Shown piece after piece: positions 16,326-25,521 of a DNA stretch of 64,000 nucleotides. A model generated the notes under the pieces. That model was given only the letters and a program-made list of their open reading frames with translations. It did no database searches and had not been told where the DNA came from. This stretch comes from Solimicrobium silvestre (GTDB lineage: Bacteria; Pseudomonadota; Gammaproteobacteria; Burkholderiales; Burkholderiaceae_D), in NCBI RefSeq assembly GCF_002976435.1, contig NZ_PUGF01000001.1, positions 248,001 to 312,000 on the forward strand. The letters are read 5' to 3'. Made by a program: the position numbers and the translations under genes. The first letter of the stretch is position 1. Every line of letters begins with the position of its first letter.

Positions 16326-18125
16326 CTAGCGCATCTCGTCAGTGATGCGCAACACATCATCAAATATCCACACCTGGCGAATATCAATCACATCGTATTT
16401 ATTCGCCAAATTAACGGGGAACACACTGTAAGGCGCATTCACAGTCACAATGCGCCGCACTGCTTCATCCATATCTGGACGTCCGCTGGAACGCAATATC
16501 ACGATATTTTCTACACTGCCGTCGCTGCGTATCGAGACCGTAACTATCGGGTCGGTATGCATATGATTTTTGGAGGATTGCGAGTAATTTAACCGGCCAT
16601 TACCTTCCAGCTTTTGACGCCAGCTTTGTATATATAATTTCAAACCCACATCAATATTTTTACTACCAAATATCGAACGGCGCACTCCAGAAGTGTGCTC
16701 AGATTTGAGCGCAGGCAGATTTGCAGCTGCATTCGATTTAAGCGCATCGCCATTTTTATCAAAATCAAAAGAGCGGCCGGATAACAATTTATCTAAATTC
16801 GGTTTAGCCGCGCCGGAGCCTGCTCCAGCTGAAGAACCTGACGAAGTGCCCAACACTTCATCTAAATCGTTGCTACGTTGACGTTGATTTTCTTCAGCCC
16901 GCGCTTTAGCGTCTGCTTGAGCCTGCGCAGCAGCTCGACTCGCTTCCAATTTAAGTTCATTTTCGCGTTGCTGAGCTTTAAGTTGTTCCGCTTGCTGAGC
17001 CAATTTCATTTTCTGTTCTTGCTCAGCACGCTTTACCTCAGCTAATTCGCGCTCTAGCTGCTCTTTTTTAGCCTGTTCTTTTTTAAGCTGCTCTATACGA
17101 ACGGCTTCTGCCAATTTGCGTTGCTCGGCCTCAAGTGCAGTGCGCGCAGCTAAAATAGCTTGTTCTGCTTTTTCACGTTCAGCTTGTGCCTGCTGCTTAG
17201 CCAATTCATCTTGTTTGAGTTTCGCTGCCAACTGCGCTGCAGCCTGAGCTTGCTGCTCCCGCTCTTTAGCTGCCTGTAAGTCCGCTTGCTGCTTCTGCAT
17301 CTTTTGCTGATTCTCTTGCTCTTTTTTATGCTCTACTTCCTGCTCCAGCGCTTTAGCCTGTCTTTGTGCTGCGTCGGCGGCAGCCTGCTGCTGTTTCGCT
17401 TGCTCTGCTTGTTCTGCTTGCTCTTTTAATTGCGCTTCTTGTTTGGCAGCCTGTTTTTCTTCCAATTCTTTTTGTTTCGCTAGTTTTTCAGCTTCCTGCT
17501 TTTCAGCCGCAGCCTTCTCCGTCGCCAGCTTTTCTGCGTCCGGCATTGCTTCAATCGGTTTAGCTTGCTCCGGTTCTTCTATTGGCGGTTTAATCTCCGC
17601 TGGCAGCTCTTGTTCCGCCATCTGCGGCTCAATAACGGCTTGCTCTGCACTGGCAACTTTAAAAGTTGCGTCATTGAGTGTCGTAATTAGCTTTGGTTTT
17701 GTGCGCGGTGCTCTAACACTCGTTTTAGCGGGCGGAGTTGGAATTGGCTCAATAACTTTAGGAACTTCAACTGGCTTTGGCAACGGCACTAAATCAAAAG
17801 CAGTGGACGCTAATGGTGGTATTGGTAAAGGCGTGACAACCGGTGGCAACGTATCCGCCAGCTGTGAGTTCTCTATATGTGCAGTTGAATTAGCGGATGG
17901 GTGATTACCCGGATCTTGTAAATTAAGATGGATTTCAGGCGTACGTGCACGTCTATCCCCCAATGACAATTCAAAACCAGGCAGACCTTCTCCGTACTCA
18001 CCAAATTGCAGCAGTAATAACACTGCATGCAAGGCGAGCGAAATGACTACAGCCACGAGAAGACGTGTCGTGGTTTTATCTGAGCTACGCCACCATTGCT
18101 GAAAATGCGTTACCCAGCTAGTCAT
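16326..18125 (-). CDS. TonB/TolA-like energy-transducing protein
   Basis: A 599-residue envelope-spanning protein. One membrane helix is at about residues 20-40 (LLVAVVISLALHAVLLLL), then a Pro-rich segment to about residue 130, then a very long Lys/Glu/Gln/Ala coiled coil over about residues 170-400 like the TolA stalk, and a C-terminal TonB-type domain at about residues 500-590 containing VTVSIRSDGSVENIVILRSS and DEAVRRIV. It spans the periplasm to couple inner-membrane energy to outer-membrane processes or stabilise the envelope. ExbB/ExbD or TolQ/TolR genes are not adjacent, so the assignment between TonB and TolA roles stays open. The C-terminal domain favours TonB. Confidence 0.85.
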   Translation of the reverse strand: MTSWVTHFQQWWRSSDKTTTRLLVAVVISLALHAVLLLLQFGEYGEGLPGFELSLGDRRARTPEIHLNLQDPGNHPSANSTAHIENSQLADTLPPVVTPLPIPPLASTAFDLVPLPKPVEVPKVIEPIPTPPAKTSVRAPRTKPKLITTLNDATFKVASAEQAVIEPQMAEQELPAEIKPPIEEPEQAKPIEAMPDAEKLATEKAAAEKQEAEKLAKQKELEEKQAAKQEAQLKEQAEQAEQAKQQQAAADAAQRQAKALEQEVEHKKEQENQQKMQKQQADLQAAKEREQQAQAAAQLAAKLKQDELAKQQAQAEREKAEQAILAARTALEAEQRKLAEAVRIEQLKKEQAKKEQLERELAEVKRAEQEQKMKLAQQAEQLKAQQRENELKLEASRAAAQAQADAKARAEENQRQRSNDLDEVLGTSSGSSAGAGSGAAKPNLDKLLSGRSFDFDKNGDALKSNAAANLPALKSEHTSGVRRSIFGSKNIDVGLKLYIQSWRQKLEGNGRLNYSQSSKNHMHTDPIVTVSIRSDGSVENIVILRSSGRPDMDEAVRRIVTVNAPYSVFPVNLANKYDVIDIRQVWIFDDVLRITDEMR

Positions 18126-18348
18126 GTCTTTGAGTGCCGCGCTGAATCAAAATTACCTCAAGCTGGAAATTGGAAGTGCTGAATTATCGCATAGGGTGGT
18201 TTTTCCATCCATTACCATCATTAAATCAAGCTAATTACTTTGGTTTCGCTAATCACCGACTTAACCCCGTCACTCACCGAAAATCGCAAGACTTTGTTAT
18301 TGAGAGTGGATATCTTCTACTCACATTCACTTTTCAGGAGGAATTAAC

Positions 18349-18747
18349 ATGAATAACGATCAATTGACTCAGCTTAAATGCTACCAAGAAGGCGCTTCTT
18401 ATCACGCCAGTAAAAAAATATTCTTTGGCCTGGCCTTAATAATAGTGGGAAGTCTTTTTTTACTTGAACGGTTTAACATCATTGAAAACAACTCCATGAT
18501 GAATTATTGGCCGCTTATATTAGCTATGTTTGGTTTAAACAAGCTACTTTTTTCACAAAATACGCATCGTAAAATTAGTGGATTTTTCCAGATACTGCTC
18601 AGTTTTTGGTTGTTTGCCTGCCTGGCACATCTATGGGGATGGACTTTTGCGGTGACTTGGCCGATTATTCTTATCGCCTTAGGTTTGTGTTACATCACAA
18701 CTACCCTATTTATAAAAAACAGCGTGAATAACGAAAGTGCATCATGA
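18349..18747 (+). CDS. LiaI-LiaF-like transmembrane protein
   Basis: A 132-residue membrane protein with four hydrophobic helices arranged as two repeats, each with a WP motif (NYWPLILAMFGLNKLLF and VTWPIILIALGLC), the pattern of the LiaI-LiaF transmembrane region. An excellent AGGAGG lies eight bases before the ATG. Its stop overlaps the start of the next gene as ATGA, so the two are translationally coupled. It is the first gene of a four-gene operon ending in a two-component system and likely belongs to its sensing part. Function inferred from Firmicute LiaF homologs. Confidence 0.82.
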   Translation: MNNDQLTQLKCYQEGASYHASKKIFFGLALIIVGSLFLLERFNIIENNSMMNYWPLILAMFGLNKLLFSQNTHRKISGFFQILLSFWLFACLAHLWGWTFAVTWPIILIALGLCYITTTLFIKNSVNNESAS

Positions 18748-19478
18748 GCAAATATTCCGGCTACAAACGCCAACATAGAAGTCCGCAAAGCCGGCTTATC
18801 TTGGGTGTTTTCATTGTCATCATCGGTGTGTTGTCACTGATCGATAATTTAGGCTGGTTTGATACACATCAAATACTGTCATTTTGGCCAGTTGTATTTA
18901 TCATTCTTGGCGTTTTAAGAATCAGCCAGCCACGCAACGGATCAAGCTATTTTTTTGGTGTCTCGCTCCTTGGTCTCGGCGTACTGCTGACTTTGCAAAA
19001 TCTAGGGATAATTGCATTCCATTGGCGCGAATGGTGGCCAGTTTTAATCATTGCCATGGGTATTTCTTTTATTTTCAGGGGAGTAAATAGAAATGCCAAT
19101 CAGTCGGAAAATAATGGCACTTTTTTGACAGACTCTACCCAGATCAATAACTCGGATTCAGTAGAAATAGTCGCCGTCTTGAGCGGCAGCAAATCTAGCA
19201 ATGCGACGCCCAACTTTCAAGGTGGCGATATAAATACCTTTATGGGCAGTGTAGAACTCGATTTACGCAGCGCATCGCTACAAAATGAAGCGACTATTCA
19301 TGTTTTTTCCGTTTTTGGCAGCGTTGAAATAAGGGTTCCAAACGACTGGGTGGTGGTATTAAATGGCACTCCTATTTTGGGTGGCATTGAAGATCAAAGC
19401 GTACCACCGATGAATTCGGCCAAACGTCTGGTCATTTCTGGCGTGGTAGTAATGGGTGGCGTTGAAATTAAAAATTAA
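18744..19478 (+). CDS. LiaF-like membrane stress protein
   Basis: A 244-residue protein with four N-terminal helices in two WPV-type repeats (FWPVVFIILGVLRI and WWPVLIIAMGISFIF), followed by a soluble beta-helical C-terminal domain of about 110 residues (IVAVLSGSKSS, GSVELDLRSA, FGSVEIRVP, GGIED). This is the architecture of LiaF proteins and of the cell-wall-active antibiotic response family. In Bacillus, LiaF inhibits the LiaRS two-component system; here the two downstream genes are a LytS-type kinase and a LytTR regulator, so a similar inhibitory partner role is likely. Overlaps the previous gene by four bases. Confidence 0.87.
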   Translation: MSKYSGYKRQHRSPQSRLILGVFIVIIGVLSLIDNLGWFDTHQILSFWPVVFIILGVLRISQPRNGSSYFFGVSLLGLGVLLTLQNLGIIAFHWREWWPVLIIAMGISFIFRGVNRNANQSENNGTFLTDSTQINNSDSVEIVAVLSGSKSSNATPNFQGGDINTFMGSVELDLRSASLQNEATIHVFSVFGSVEIRVPNDWVVVLNGTPILGGIEDQSVPPMNSAKRLVISGVVVMGGVEIKN

Positions 19479-19498
19479 CTTATTAACTCAACTAATCC

Positions 19499-20551
19499 AT
19501 GCATCCAATCCTCTCAGATCTGCGTAAATTAATCAGCTACCTCGTTGCATGGTTGTTGGTCGGTATGCTGATCGCCAAGTTTTTGGCGCTAACAGGGCTG
19601 GCTTCATGGAGCACCGCCCTACTTTTTTCTTTGCCGGTGGTTGTTATCTACGGCTTTGTTGCTAGCTCGGCTTACTATGTTTGCCGTTCTTTGCCGATGA
19701 CTGGGCGGCGCTTAATCCCTACCGTTGTACTTTTTTGTGGCGCCTCATTGTTTTCCGGCGGCATCTGGCTAACGTTATGTTTAGGCTGGAATAATCTCGC
19801 GACGTCTCTCGACTGGTGGTCAATTACGTTCACCCCAAACAGTGTTTCGTTACTGTTTTCAGCTGGTTGTGGATGTTATTTAATTTCACTGCTATTGCAC
19901 GATGGCTTAATTGCGCTCGATAACATTCGCAATGCCGAACTGAGTGCCGCAAAGTCACGTGTTTTGGCGCGTGAAGCAGAATTACACATGCTGCGCGCAC
20001 AGATTAATCCGCATTTTTTATTTAACAGCCTTAATTCGATTAGTGCGCTGACCAGTATTGACACCGTAGCAGCTCGCGCAATGACGATCGCTTTAGCACA
20101 ATTTTTCCGTCAGAGTCTTGCACTGTCAGAGCAGACAACTATTGCACTTGCCAAGGAAATCGCACTGTGCGACAGTTTTTTAGAAGTCGAAAAAATTCGT
20201 TTTGGCAGCAAACTGCAAAGTGAATTTAATATCGAAGATCAGGCTCAAATCGCCTTGCTTCCTCCTATGCTGTTACAGCCCTTGATTGAAAACGCGATCA
20301 AGCATGGCATACGCGATTTATCTGACGGCGGTGTCATTCGCTTAACAGGCCTGGTACGTGATAACTGGCTGCATATTTCCATTGAAAATCCATGCGATGA
20401 AACGCCTTCCAGCACGATTGGCAATGGCTTGGGTTTAAAAAATATCAAACAGCGCTTGATGAATGTATACGGTAACCAGGCGAGCATTCAATGGAATAAA
20501 ACCGACACCAGTTTTTCAGTTGAAATAACCCTTCCGCTCCAATTAAGTTAA
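19499..20551 (+). CDS. LytS-type sensor histidine kinase
   Basis: A 350-residue inner-membrane kinase of the His_kinase (LytS/YehU) class. Four hydrophobic helices occupy about residues 10-135, and a short coiled coil leads to the phosphorylation site INPHFLFNSLNS with His172. The ATPase part shows PLIENAIKHGI (N box) and GNGLGLKNIKQRL (G box). It lacks an extracellular sensory domain, so the signal probably comes through the membrane segment or the LiaF-like partner. It is 20 bases after the LiaF gene and 20 bases before its cognate regulator. Confidence 0.93.
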   Translation: MHPILSDLRKLISYLVAWLLVGMLIAKFLALTGLASWSTALLFSLPVVVIYGFVASSAYYVCRSLPMTGRRLIPTVVLFCGASLFSGGIWLTLCLGWNNLATSLDWWSITFTPNSVSLLFSAGCGCYLISLLLHDGLIALDNIRNAELSAAKSRVLAREAELHMLRAQINPHFLFNSLNSISALTSIDTVAARAMTIALAQFFRQSLALSEQTTIALAKEIALCDSFLEVEKIRFGSKLQSEFNIEDQAQIALLPPMLLQPLIENAIKHGIRDLSDGGVIRLTGLVRDNWLHISIENPCDETPSSTIGNGLGLKNIKQRLMNVYGNQASIQWNKTDTSFSVEITLPLQLS

Positions 20552-20571
20552 ACAAAATAAGCTAAACAAAA

Positions 20572-21291
20572 ATGAATATTTTAATTGTTGATGATGAATT
20601 ATTGGCACGCCGCTTAACCCGCGAATATCTGAGCAAACATACGGATATGCAGATTATTGGTGAATGTGAAAATGGCCTGGAAGCAGTTCAAGCCATTAGC
20701 GAACTTGCGCCTGATTTAATTTTTCTAGATATCCAAATGCCGAAAATGTCAGGCTTAGAAGTGCTAGAAGTAACCGGGCGACAATCGGGTGTTATTTTTA
20801 CGACCGCATTTGATGAGTACGCGCTGAAAGCATTTGATTTACACGCAGTCGATTATTTACTCAAACCGTTTTCGCAACAGCGTTTTGATGCAGCCTTAAA
20901 TCAGGCGCGGCAATTAATTGGGCAGAAATCAGCCAACCTGATTAATTTAATCACCAAATCGCAATTAGACCGTATCGTGATTCGTGACCGCGGGCAACTG
21001 CACTTTATTTCAGTAAGTAAGATTGACTATATTGAAGCGCAAGACGACTACATCATGATCCATAGCGAAGGTAAATCGATTTTAAAAACACAGCCACTAA
21101 GCGATATTGAAGCGCAATTAGATGCCAAACAATTTGTGCGCATACATCGTTCATACTTAATCAATATAGTTAATTTAAATCGAATCGAACGAATCAATAA
21201 AGATAGCCTAAGCGCCGTATTGAATAACGGCACACAAATACCGATTAGTCGCGCGGGTTACGAACGTATTCGCTTGTTAGTTGACTGCTAA
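20572..21291 (+). CDS. LytTR family response regulator
   Basis: A 239-residue regulator with a receiver domain at residues 1-118 and a LytTR DNA-binding domain at about 135-238. The phosphoacceptor is Asp53 in FLDIQMPKMSG, with acidic residues Asp7 and Asp8 and the conserved Lys in LLKPFS. The LytTR part shows RIHRSYLIN, typical of the family. It pairs with the upstream LytS-type kinase and probably controls the LiaI/LiaF-like genes in the same operon. A direct-repeat operator upstream of 18349 could not be picked with confidence. Confidence 0.94.
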   Translation: MNILIVDDELLARRLTREYLSKHTDMQIIGECENGLEAVQAISELAPDLIFLDIQMPKMSGLEVLEVTGRQSGVIFTTAFDEYALKAFDLHAVDYLLKPFSQQRFDAALNQARQLIGQKSANLINLITKSQLDRIVIRDRGQLHFISVSKIDYIEAQDDYIMIHSEGKSILKTQPLSDIEAQLDAKQFVRIHRSYLINIVNLNRIERINKDSLSAVLNNGTQIPISRAGYERIRLLVDC

Positions 21292-21457
21292 ACATCGTTT
21301 GCTTAAAAAAACGGCGCTTCCCAAAAATATATTTAAGCTACTCTGTCCGAATCAATTCGGGACGGAGGATAATAGAGGGCTGAATGAAGAATGACAGCAC
21401 GACTTAAACAACTGTGTTTCGTGCTTATTTTTTACACTTTTTTGGAAGCAACGCATT

Positions 21458-22015
21458 TTGAATACGAAAAGAAATAAACGCTGGAATGGCGATGTAGCAA
21501 CCCTCTCTGCAGCTTATCTTAAAAATGTTATCGAAAAAATGCAGGCCTACGGCGATAACGCACAATTTTCAACTAACGGCACAATTCATGGCCCTAATTA
21601 CCAAGTCATCAACACGGCTGGTAAAAAAATGTCCTTTGATAGCGGTAATTTGTTAATTCAAACTGACGAAGAAGAATTTACGAGCAAAATCTCAGCCACT
21701 ATTTACTCATTGGAACAGGTTAAAGCGCTCTTAGTCAGAATCAACTCCCCACTTGTAAAAACTACTGCAACCCGCACACGCCGTGTCGCAAGTAGTACGA
21801 GCGTAGGAACAACCAGCAGCCCACGCGGTGGTTCTGCTTTGGCAAAAGCTAAAGAACAAATTGCGATTCAAAAATACGAATATTACAAAACCAATCGCGC
21901 TACTTTGCCGTCGGATATCCGTGAACATTCCGAAGAAATTACCCGCATGATGGAAAGTGGTATATCAGCCGAAGAAGCATTTACTGAAGCAAGTAAGCTG
22001 TGTTTTGATCATTAA
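21458..22015 (+). CDS. Hypothetical protein
   Basis: A 185-residue soluble protein starting at a TTG that has GGAAG about ten bases upstream. It shows an N-terminal alpha/beta region (TLSAAYLKNVIEKMQAYGD), a basic Ser/Thr-rich linker near residues 100-125 (RTRRVASSTSVGTTSS) and a helical C-terminus with KYEYYKTNRATLP. I recognise no family. It ends just before a strong bidirectional terminator, supporting a real transcription unit. Codon use resembles its neighbours. Confidence 0.6.
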   Translation: MNTKRNKRWNGDVATLSAAYLKNVIEKMQAYGDNAQFSTNGTIHGPNYQVINTAGKKMSFDSGNLLIQTDEEEFTSKISATIYSLEQVKALLVRINSPLVKTTATRTRRVASSTSVGTTSSPRGGSALAKAKEQIAIQKYEYYKTNRATLPSDIREHSEEITRMMESGISAEEAFTEASKLCFDH

Positions 22016-22033
22016 GATTTAAGCTAGGTTAAT

Positions 22034-22071
22034 AAAAAAGGGGCTGCATCGTATGATGCAGCCCCTTTTTT
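22034..22071. terminator. Bidirectional intrinsic terminator
   Basis: A 17-base-pair stem (GGGGCTGCATC core) around a GTAT loop, with an A-run on the left arm and a T-run on the right arm. It lies between the convergent hypothetical gene and the aromatic aminotransferase and works on both strands. Confidence 0.92.
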
Positions 22072-22086
22072 TTATCCAGCTATTAA

Positions 22087-23280
22087 TTAAGCCAACACAG
22101 CCGCCATCGCATTCGCGGTAGCTTCCACATTACTTGTATTTAAACCAGCCACGCACATACGGCCTGAGCGCAAAATATATACGCCGAACTCTTCTTTTAA
22201 GCGATCGCATTGTGCCGGGTTTAAACCGGTGTAGCTAAACATGCCGTGCTGAGTTAAGAAATAACTAAAATCACGCCCCGGTAATTTTGCACTAAGTACC
22301 GCATGCAATTGACGACGCATAGCTTGGATGCGCAGACGCATCGCTGAGACTTCGGCTTCCCATTGCGCACGTAATTCTGGATCAGTAAGCACCCGCGCGA
22401 CCAACTGACCACCATGCATAGGCGGGTTAGAATAGTTACGGCGGATATTGGCTTTGAGTTGCCCCAGCACGTTCACGGCTTGTGCCGCATCTGGGCAAAC
22501 CACACTTAATGCGCCACAACGTTCGCCATATAAACTCATGCTTTTTGAGAACGAATTCGCTACAAAAAAGCTGATGCCGGAATCGGCAAATAAGCGCACC
22601 GCATAAGCGTCTTCTTGAATGCCTGCACCGTAACCTTGATAAGCTAAATCAAGGAAAGGAATTAATTCACGCTCTTGCAGCACCGGCAGTAATTGCTGCC
22701 ATTGTTCGTTGTTTAAATCAACTCCGGTCGGATTGTGGCAGCACGCATGCAGTAAAACCACGCTGTGTTTTTCGGCTTTTGATAATGCCGCCAACATCGC
22801 ATCAAACCGCAAACCGCCAGTGTCTGCGTCGTAATACGGGTAAGTTTCTACTGTGAGGTTAGAGCCTTCAAATACGGCGCGATGGTTGTCCCAAGTTGGG
22901 TCACTCACCAAAATCGTCGTATTTGGAAAATAGCGTTTGATGAAATCAGCACCGACTTTTAAACCACCGGAAGATCCCACTGTTTGTATCGTCACTACGC
23001 GTCCGGCTTGTAACGCAGCATGCTCTGCTCCGAACAATAAATGTTGCACCGCTGTGCGGAAATTGGCTGCGCCTTCCATCGGTAAATAAGGGCGCGCTCC
23101 TGCTTCGGCAACAACTTTAAGTTCTGCAGCACGCACTGAAGGTAACATCGGAATTTTGCCGGCATCATCAAAATAAATACCGATAGAAAGATTAATCTTA
23201 TTGGTACGCGGATCTTTACCAAACGCTTCATTCAGCGACAAAATCGGGTCACCCGCATACGGCTCAACATGTAAAAACAT
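22087..23280 (-). CDS. tyrB: Aromatic/aspartate aminotransferase
   Basis: A class I PLP-dependent aminotransferase of 397 residues, the TyrB/AspC type that transfers amino groups between aromatic or dicarboxylic amino acids and 2-oxoglutarate. The PLP lysine is Lys246 in NSFSKSMSLYGER; HNPTGVDL near residue 182, DLAYQG at 211 and SGRMCVAG near the C-terminus (substrate-carboxylate Arg) are all present. Length matches the family (about 397). It is a single gene ending at a shared terminator. The tyrB symbol is preferred over aspC from the betaproteobacterial pattern; substrate range cannot be read from sequence alone. Confidence 0.92.
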   Translation of the reverse strand: MFLHVEPYAGDPILSLNEAFGKDPRTNKINLSIGIYFDDAGKIPMLPSVRAAELKVVAEAGARPYLPMEGAANFRTAVQHLLFGAEHAALQAGRVVTIQTVGSSGGLKVGADFIKRYFPNTTILVSDPTWDNHRAVFEGSNLTVETYPYYDADTGGLRFDAMLAALSKAEKHSVVLLHACCHNPTGVDLNNEQWQQLLPVLQERELIPFLDLAYQGYGAGIQEDAYAVRLFADSGISFFVANSFSKSMSLYGERCGALSVVCPDAAQAVNVLGQLKANIRRNYSNPPMHGGQLVARVLTDPELRAQWEAEVSAMRLRIQAMRRQLHAVLSAKLPGRDFSYFLTQHGMFSYTGLNPAQCDRLKEEFGVYILRSGRMCVAGLNTSNVEATANAMAAVLA

Positions 23281-23515
23281 ACAAAAAATCTCCAGAAGAA
23301 AAACGAATACCGAATGTTACACCACAACGTGCGCTCACTAAATTGCAGGAGTATGTGAAAAATATTATTTTGAGCTATTCATTGTTGAAATTGAATTATT
23401 TTACAGGTTCAGCCATCGCCACCGAGCCTATCACATCCCGCGCTAAACCTATTTTGTAAACAAATTATCAATGAGCACAACCAGCAACACTACTGTTTAT
23501 TTTTACAGGTACTGG

Positions 23516-23544
23516 TTGCATGCACAGTGTTTCTGATTTATATT
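23516..23544 (+). promoter_or_regulatory. Sigma-70-type promoter of a small orphan gene
   Basis: TTGCAT at 23516-23521 and TATATT at 23539-23544 are separated by 17 bases. It is positioned 34 bases before the ATG of the 79-residue gene. Confidence 0.55.
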
Positions 23545-23578
23545 AATCACAGCACTTAACCAATTCAGGGAGATAACC

Positions 23579-23818
23579 ATGGCTTACTTAAATACGACTT
23601 ATCAGTTGCAATCAAGTTTTAACAGCGCATCTTCAACCATTAACAGTTCATTTTTGCTGCGTTTTGGCCCAAGAGAAGTCAGCGTTTGCAAAGATTTTCG
23701 CAAACGTTTTTATCCAACGAACCCAGTGATTGAATGCCGCGCTGGTGTGAATGCCGGGCATGTTGAGGTTTTATTACTGCGCAGATGGTTGGTGGTTTTT
23801 TCTAAAGCAGAGCATTAA
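23579..23818 (+). CDS. Small hypothetical protein
   Basis: A 79-residue open frame preceded by a plausible promoter and by AGGGAG about seven bases before the ATG, the combination that makes it worth listing. The N-terminal third is Ser/Thr/Asn-rich (SSFNSASSTINSSFLLRF) and the C-terminal part is basic and hydrophobic (GHVEVLLLRRWLVVF). There is no clear signal peptide and no family that I recognise. It is flanked by the minus-strand aminotransferase and HDOD genes, so it is not part of an operon. Confidence 0.5.
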   Translation: MAYLNTTYQLQSSFNSASSTINSSFLLRFGPREVSVCKDFRKRFYPTNPVIECRAGVNAGHVEVLLLRRWLVVFSKAEH

Positions 23819-23874
23819 TTAAGCAGCGTTGTTTTATGTGGGTAGGCGAACATCGTCTTATTTTATGCACGCAA

Positions 23875-24738
23875 TCAACTAATTGATCCCAGCAGCTGAT
23901 CTAATTCTATTTTAGTAGATTCACGCAATTGTTCGCTTTTTTCAGCATCAAGCTCTAAATGAAGTAATACCGTAGGGAGTTCATCCCAGTTCAATTTCCG
24001 TTTTGATCTGTCATCAAAATGTGCATCCAAAATATCAGCAGCAACGATCACATCCGTTAAATCGAGCGCACCCAAATGTTCATATTTCGGGTTACCAAAA
24101 TTTTGAACGGCATTACGAATATCATCGGAAACTTCCCAATTTTCTAAAATGGCCGCACCAATATTAGAATGCCAATCATCCACCACATTCCAGAGCGCCT
24201 GATGTGAGGTAAATAGCGATTGATAATGTTTAGCCCGATTCAAAATATAAAATTTACCAACATCGTGTAACAAGCCAGCTAACATGGCGTCATCTGGATT
24301 TACCTTGGTCAGATTTTGTGCAATTACGTGCGATAACGCAGCAACCCGCAAACTTCGACTCCATAATCCTTCCATCAACACAGAAATCTCACCATTCACG
24401 TCTTGATGCGCGGCAAGTTGCTTCATCCCAACAGCAATCGTTAAATTTCGCACCTTGGCAAAGCCAAGTCGCATCGTCGCTTTGCGTAATTCGGTGGTCA
24501 CTTTGCCGGTAGAGTTAAATGCCGCTGAATTACTTAATTTGAGGACCTGGGCTGACAAAACCGGTTCAGTGCTGATGATACGTGCCAGATTATCATTAGA
24601 AATATTGTCCTGTATGATCGCATGCCGGATATTCATGGTGGTTTTCAAGGAAGTAGGAAATATCAGCACGGGTGCTGAAAGATCTGCGGTAAGTCCTTGT
24701 ATAAATTCAAATTCGCTATTATTGACAGTCGTTGTCAT
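23875..24738 (-). CDS. HDOD domain protein
   Basis: A 287-residue protein almost entirely formed by an HDOD domain (about residues 15-210), an HD-related fold that usually lacks catalytic residues and acts in signalling output. Typical pieces are AQVLKLSNSAAFNS, RKATMRLGFAKVRNL and AMLAGLLHDVGKFYIL; the HD pair is retained in LLHDVGKF, unlike many HDOD proteins. No second domain is attached. Such proteins in this group often sit in c-di-GMP or chemotaxis circuits; that is inference. It is a single gene. Confidence 0.88.
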   Translation of the reverse strand: MTTTVNNSEFEFIQGLTADLSAPVLIFPTSLKTTMNIRHAIIQDNISNDNLARIISTEPVLSAQVLKLSNSAAFNSTGKVTTELRKATMRLGFAKVRNLTIAVGMKQLAAHQDVNGEISVLMEGLWSRSLRVAALSHVIAQNLTKVNPDDAMLAGLLHDVGKFYILNRAKHYQSLFTSHQALWNVVDDWHSNIGAAILENWEVSDDIRNAVQNFGNPKYEHLGALDLTDVIVAADILDAHFDDRSKRKLNWDELPTVLLHLELDAEKSEQLRESTKIELDQLLGSIS

Positions 24739-24994
24739 AGTACAAATTCCCAGTCACTTTGAAAGCATGATGAACTTAATAAAGTGTTACCTGTAAGTAT
24801 TCCCCTCTGAACCATACGCCGATTTGGCTGACTTTCTTAGTTTAGGCGAATAAACTATTTGTTAAAGCCTTAAAGTTCGCTCCATCAAATCTTGCATTTT
24901 GGGATTTTAGTGCCATCTTGGTTAATGCAATTGCGTAATAGCTTTAAATTGAATAACCGCAGCCCCTTTTTTTAATAATTCACTAAGGAAAATC

Positions 24995-25501
24995 ATGACT
25001 ATTTCTATGTACAACGCCTCCGTTCCTGTTTTTAAACAAATGCTTGCCAGCATGAGTCACGTATTAGCCAAGGCTGAAGTTCACTCTAAAGAAAAAAAGA
25101 TTGATCCTGCAGTATTTTTGCAAGCACGCTTGTACCCAGACATGCTGCCTTTAGTGCGCCAAGTGCAAATTGCCGCTGATTTTGCTAAAGGTGTTTCAGC
25201 ACGACTAGCCAATGTCGAAGTGCCGACACATGAGGATAACGAACAAAGTTTTGCTGACTTACAAGCGCGTATCAGCTCAACACTGGCATTTATAGAATCG
25301 TTGAACCAAGCGCAATTTGAAGGCGCTGCTGCGCGTGAAGTTATTTTGCGTCCAGGCACACCGAAAGAGAAAAAATTTACCGGATTAGCCTATCTGTGCA
25401 GCTATGGCTTGCCGCAATTTTTCTTCCACGTGACAACTACCTATGCGATTTTGCGTCATAACGGCGTAGAAATTGGCAAGGGCGACTTCATGGGGCTTTA
25501 A
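24995..25501 (+). CDS. DUF1993 family protein
   Basis: A 168-residue soluble helical protein that matches DUF1993 by its start (MTISMYNASVPVFKQML), the LYPDMLPLVRQVQIAADFAKG segment (read as two adjoining pieces around residues 46-66) and the FFFHVTTTYAILRHNGVEIG ending. The fold is thought to be a DinB-like four-helix bundle; no metal-ligand triad is obvious. AAGGA stands just before the ATG. It is a single gene with an intrinsic terminator 20 bases downstream. Function of the family is unknown. Confidence 0.85.
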   Translation: MTISMYNASVPVFKQMLASMSHVLAKAEVHSKEKKIDPAVFLQARLYPDMLPLVRQVQIAADFAKGVSARLANVEVPTHEDNEQSFADLQARISSTLAFIESLNQAQFEGAAAREVILRPGTPKEKKFTGLAYLCSYGLPQFFFHVTTTYAILRHNGVEIGKGDFMGL

Positions 25502-25521
25502 TCTACATGTAGATTAAACAA

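Noticed and set aside
17366-17904. Open frames on the plus strand opposite the TonB-like gene
   Set aside because: They are antisense shadows of the repetitive Lys/Glu/Gln/Ala coiled coil, low in complexity and without ribosome sites.
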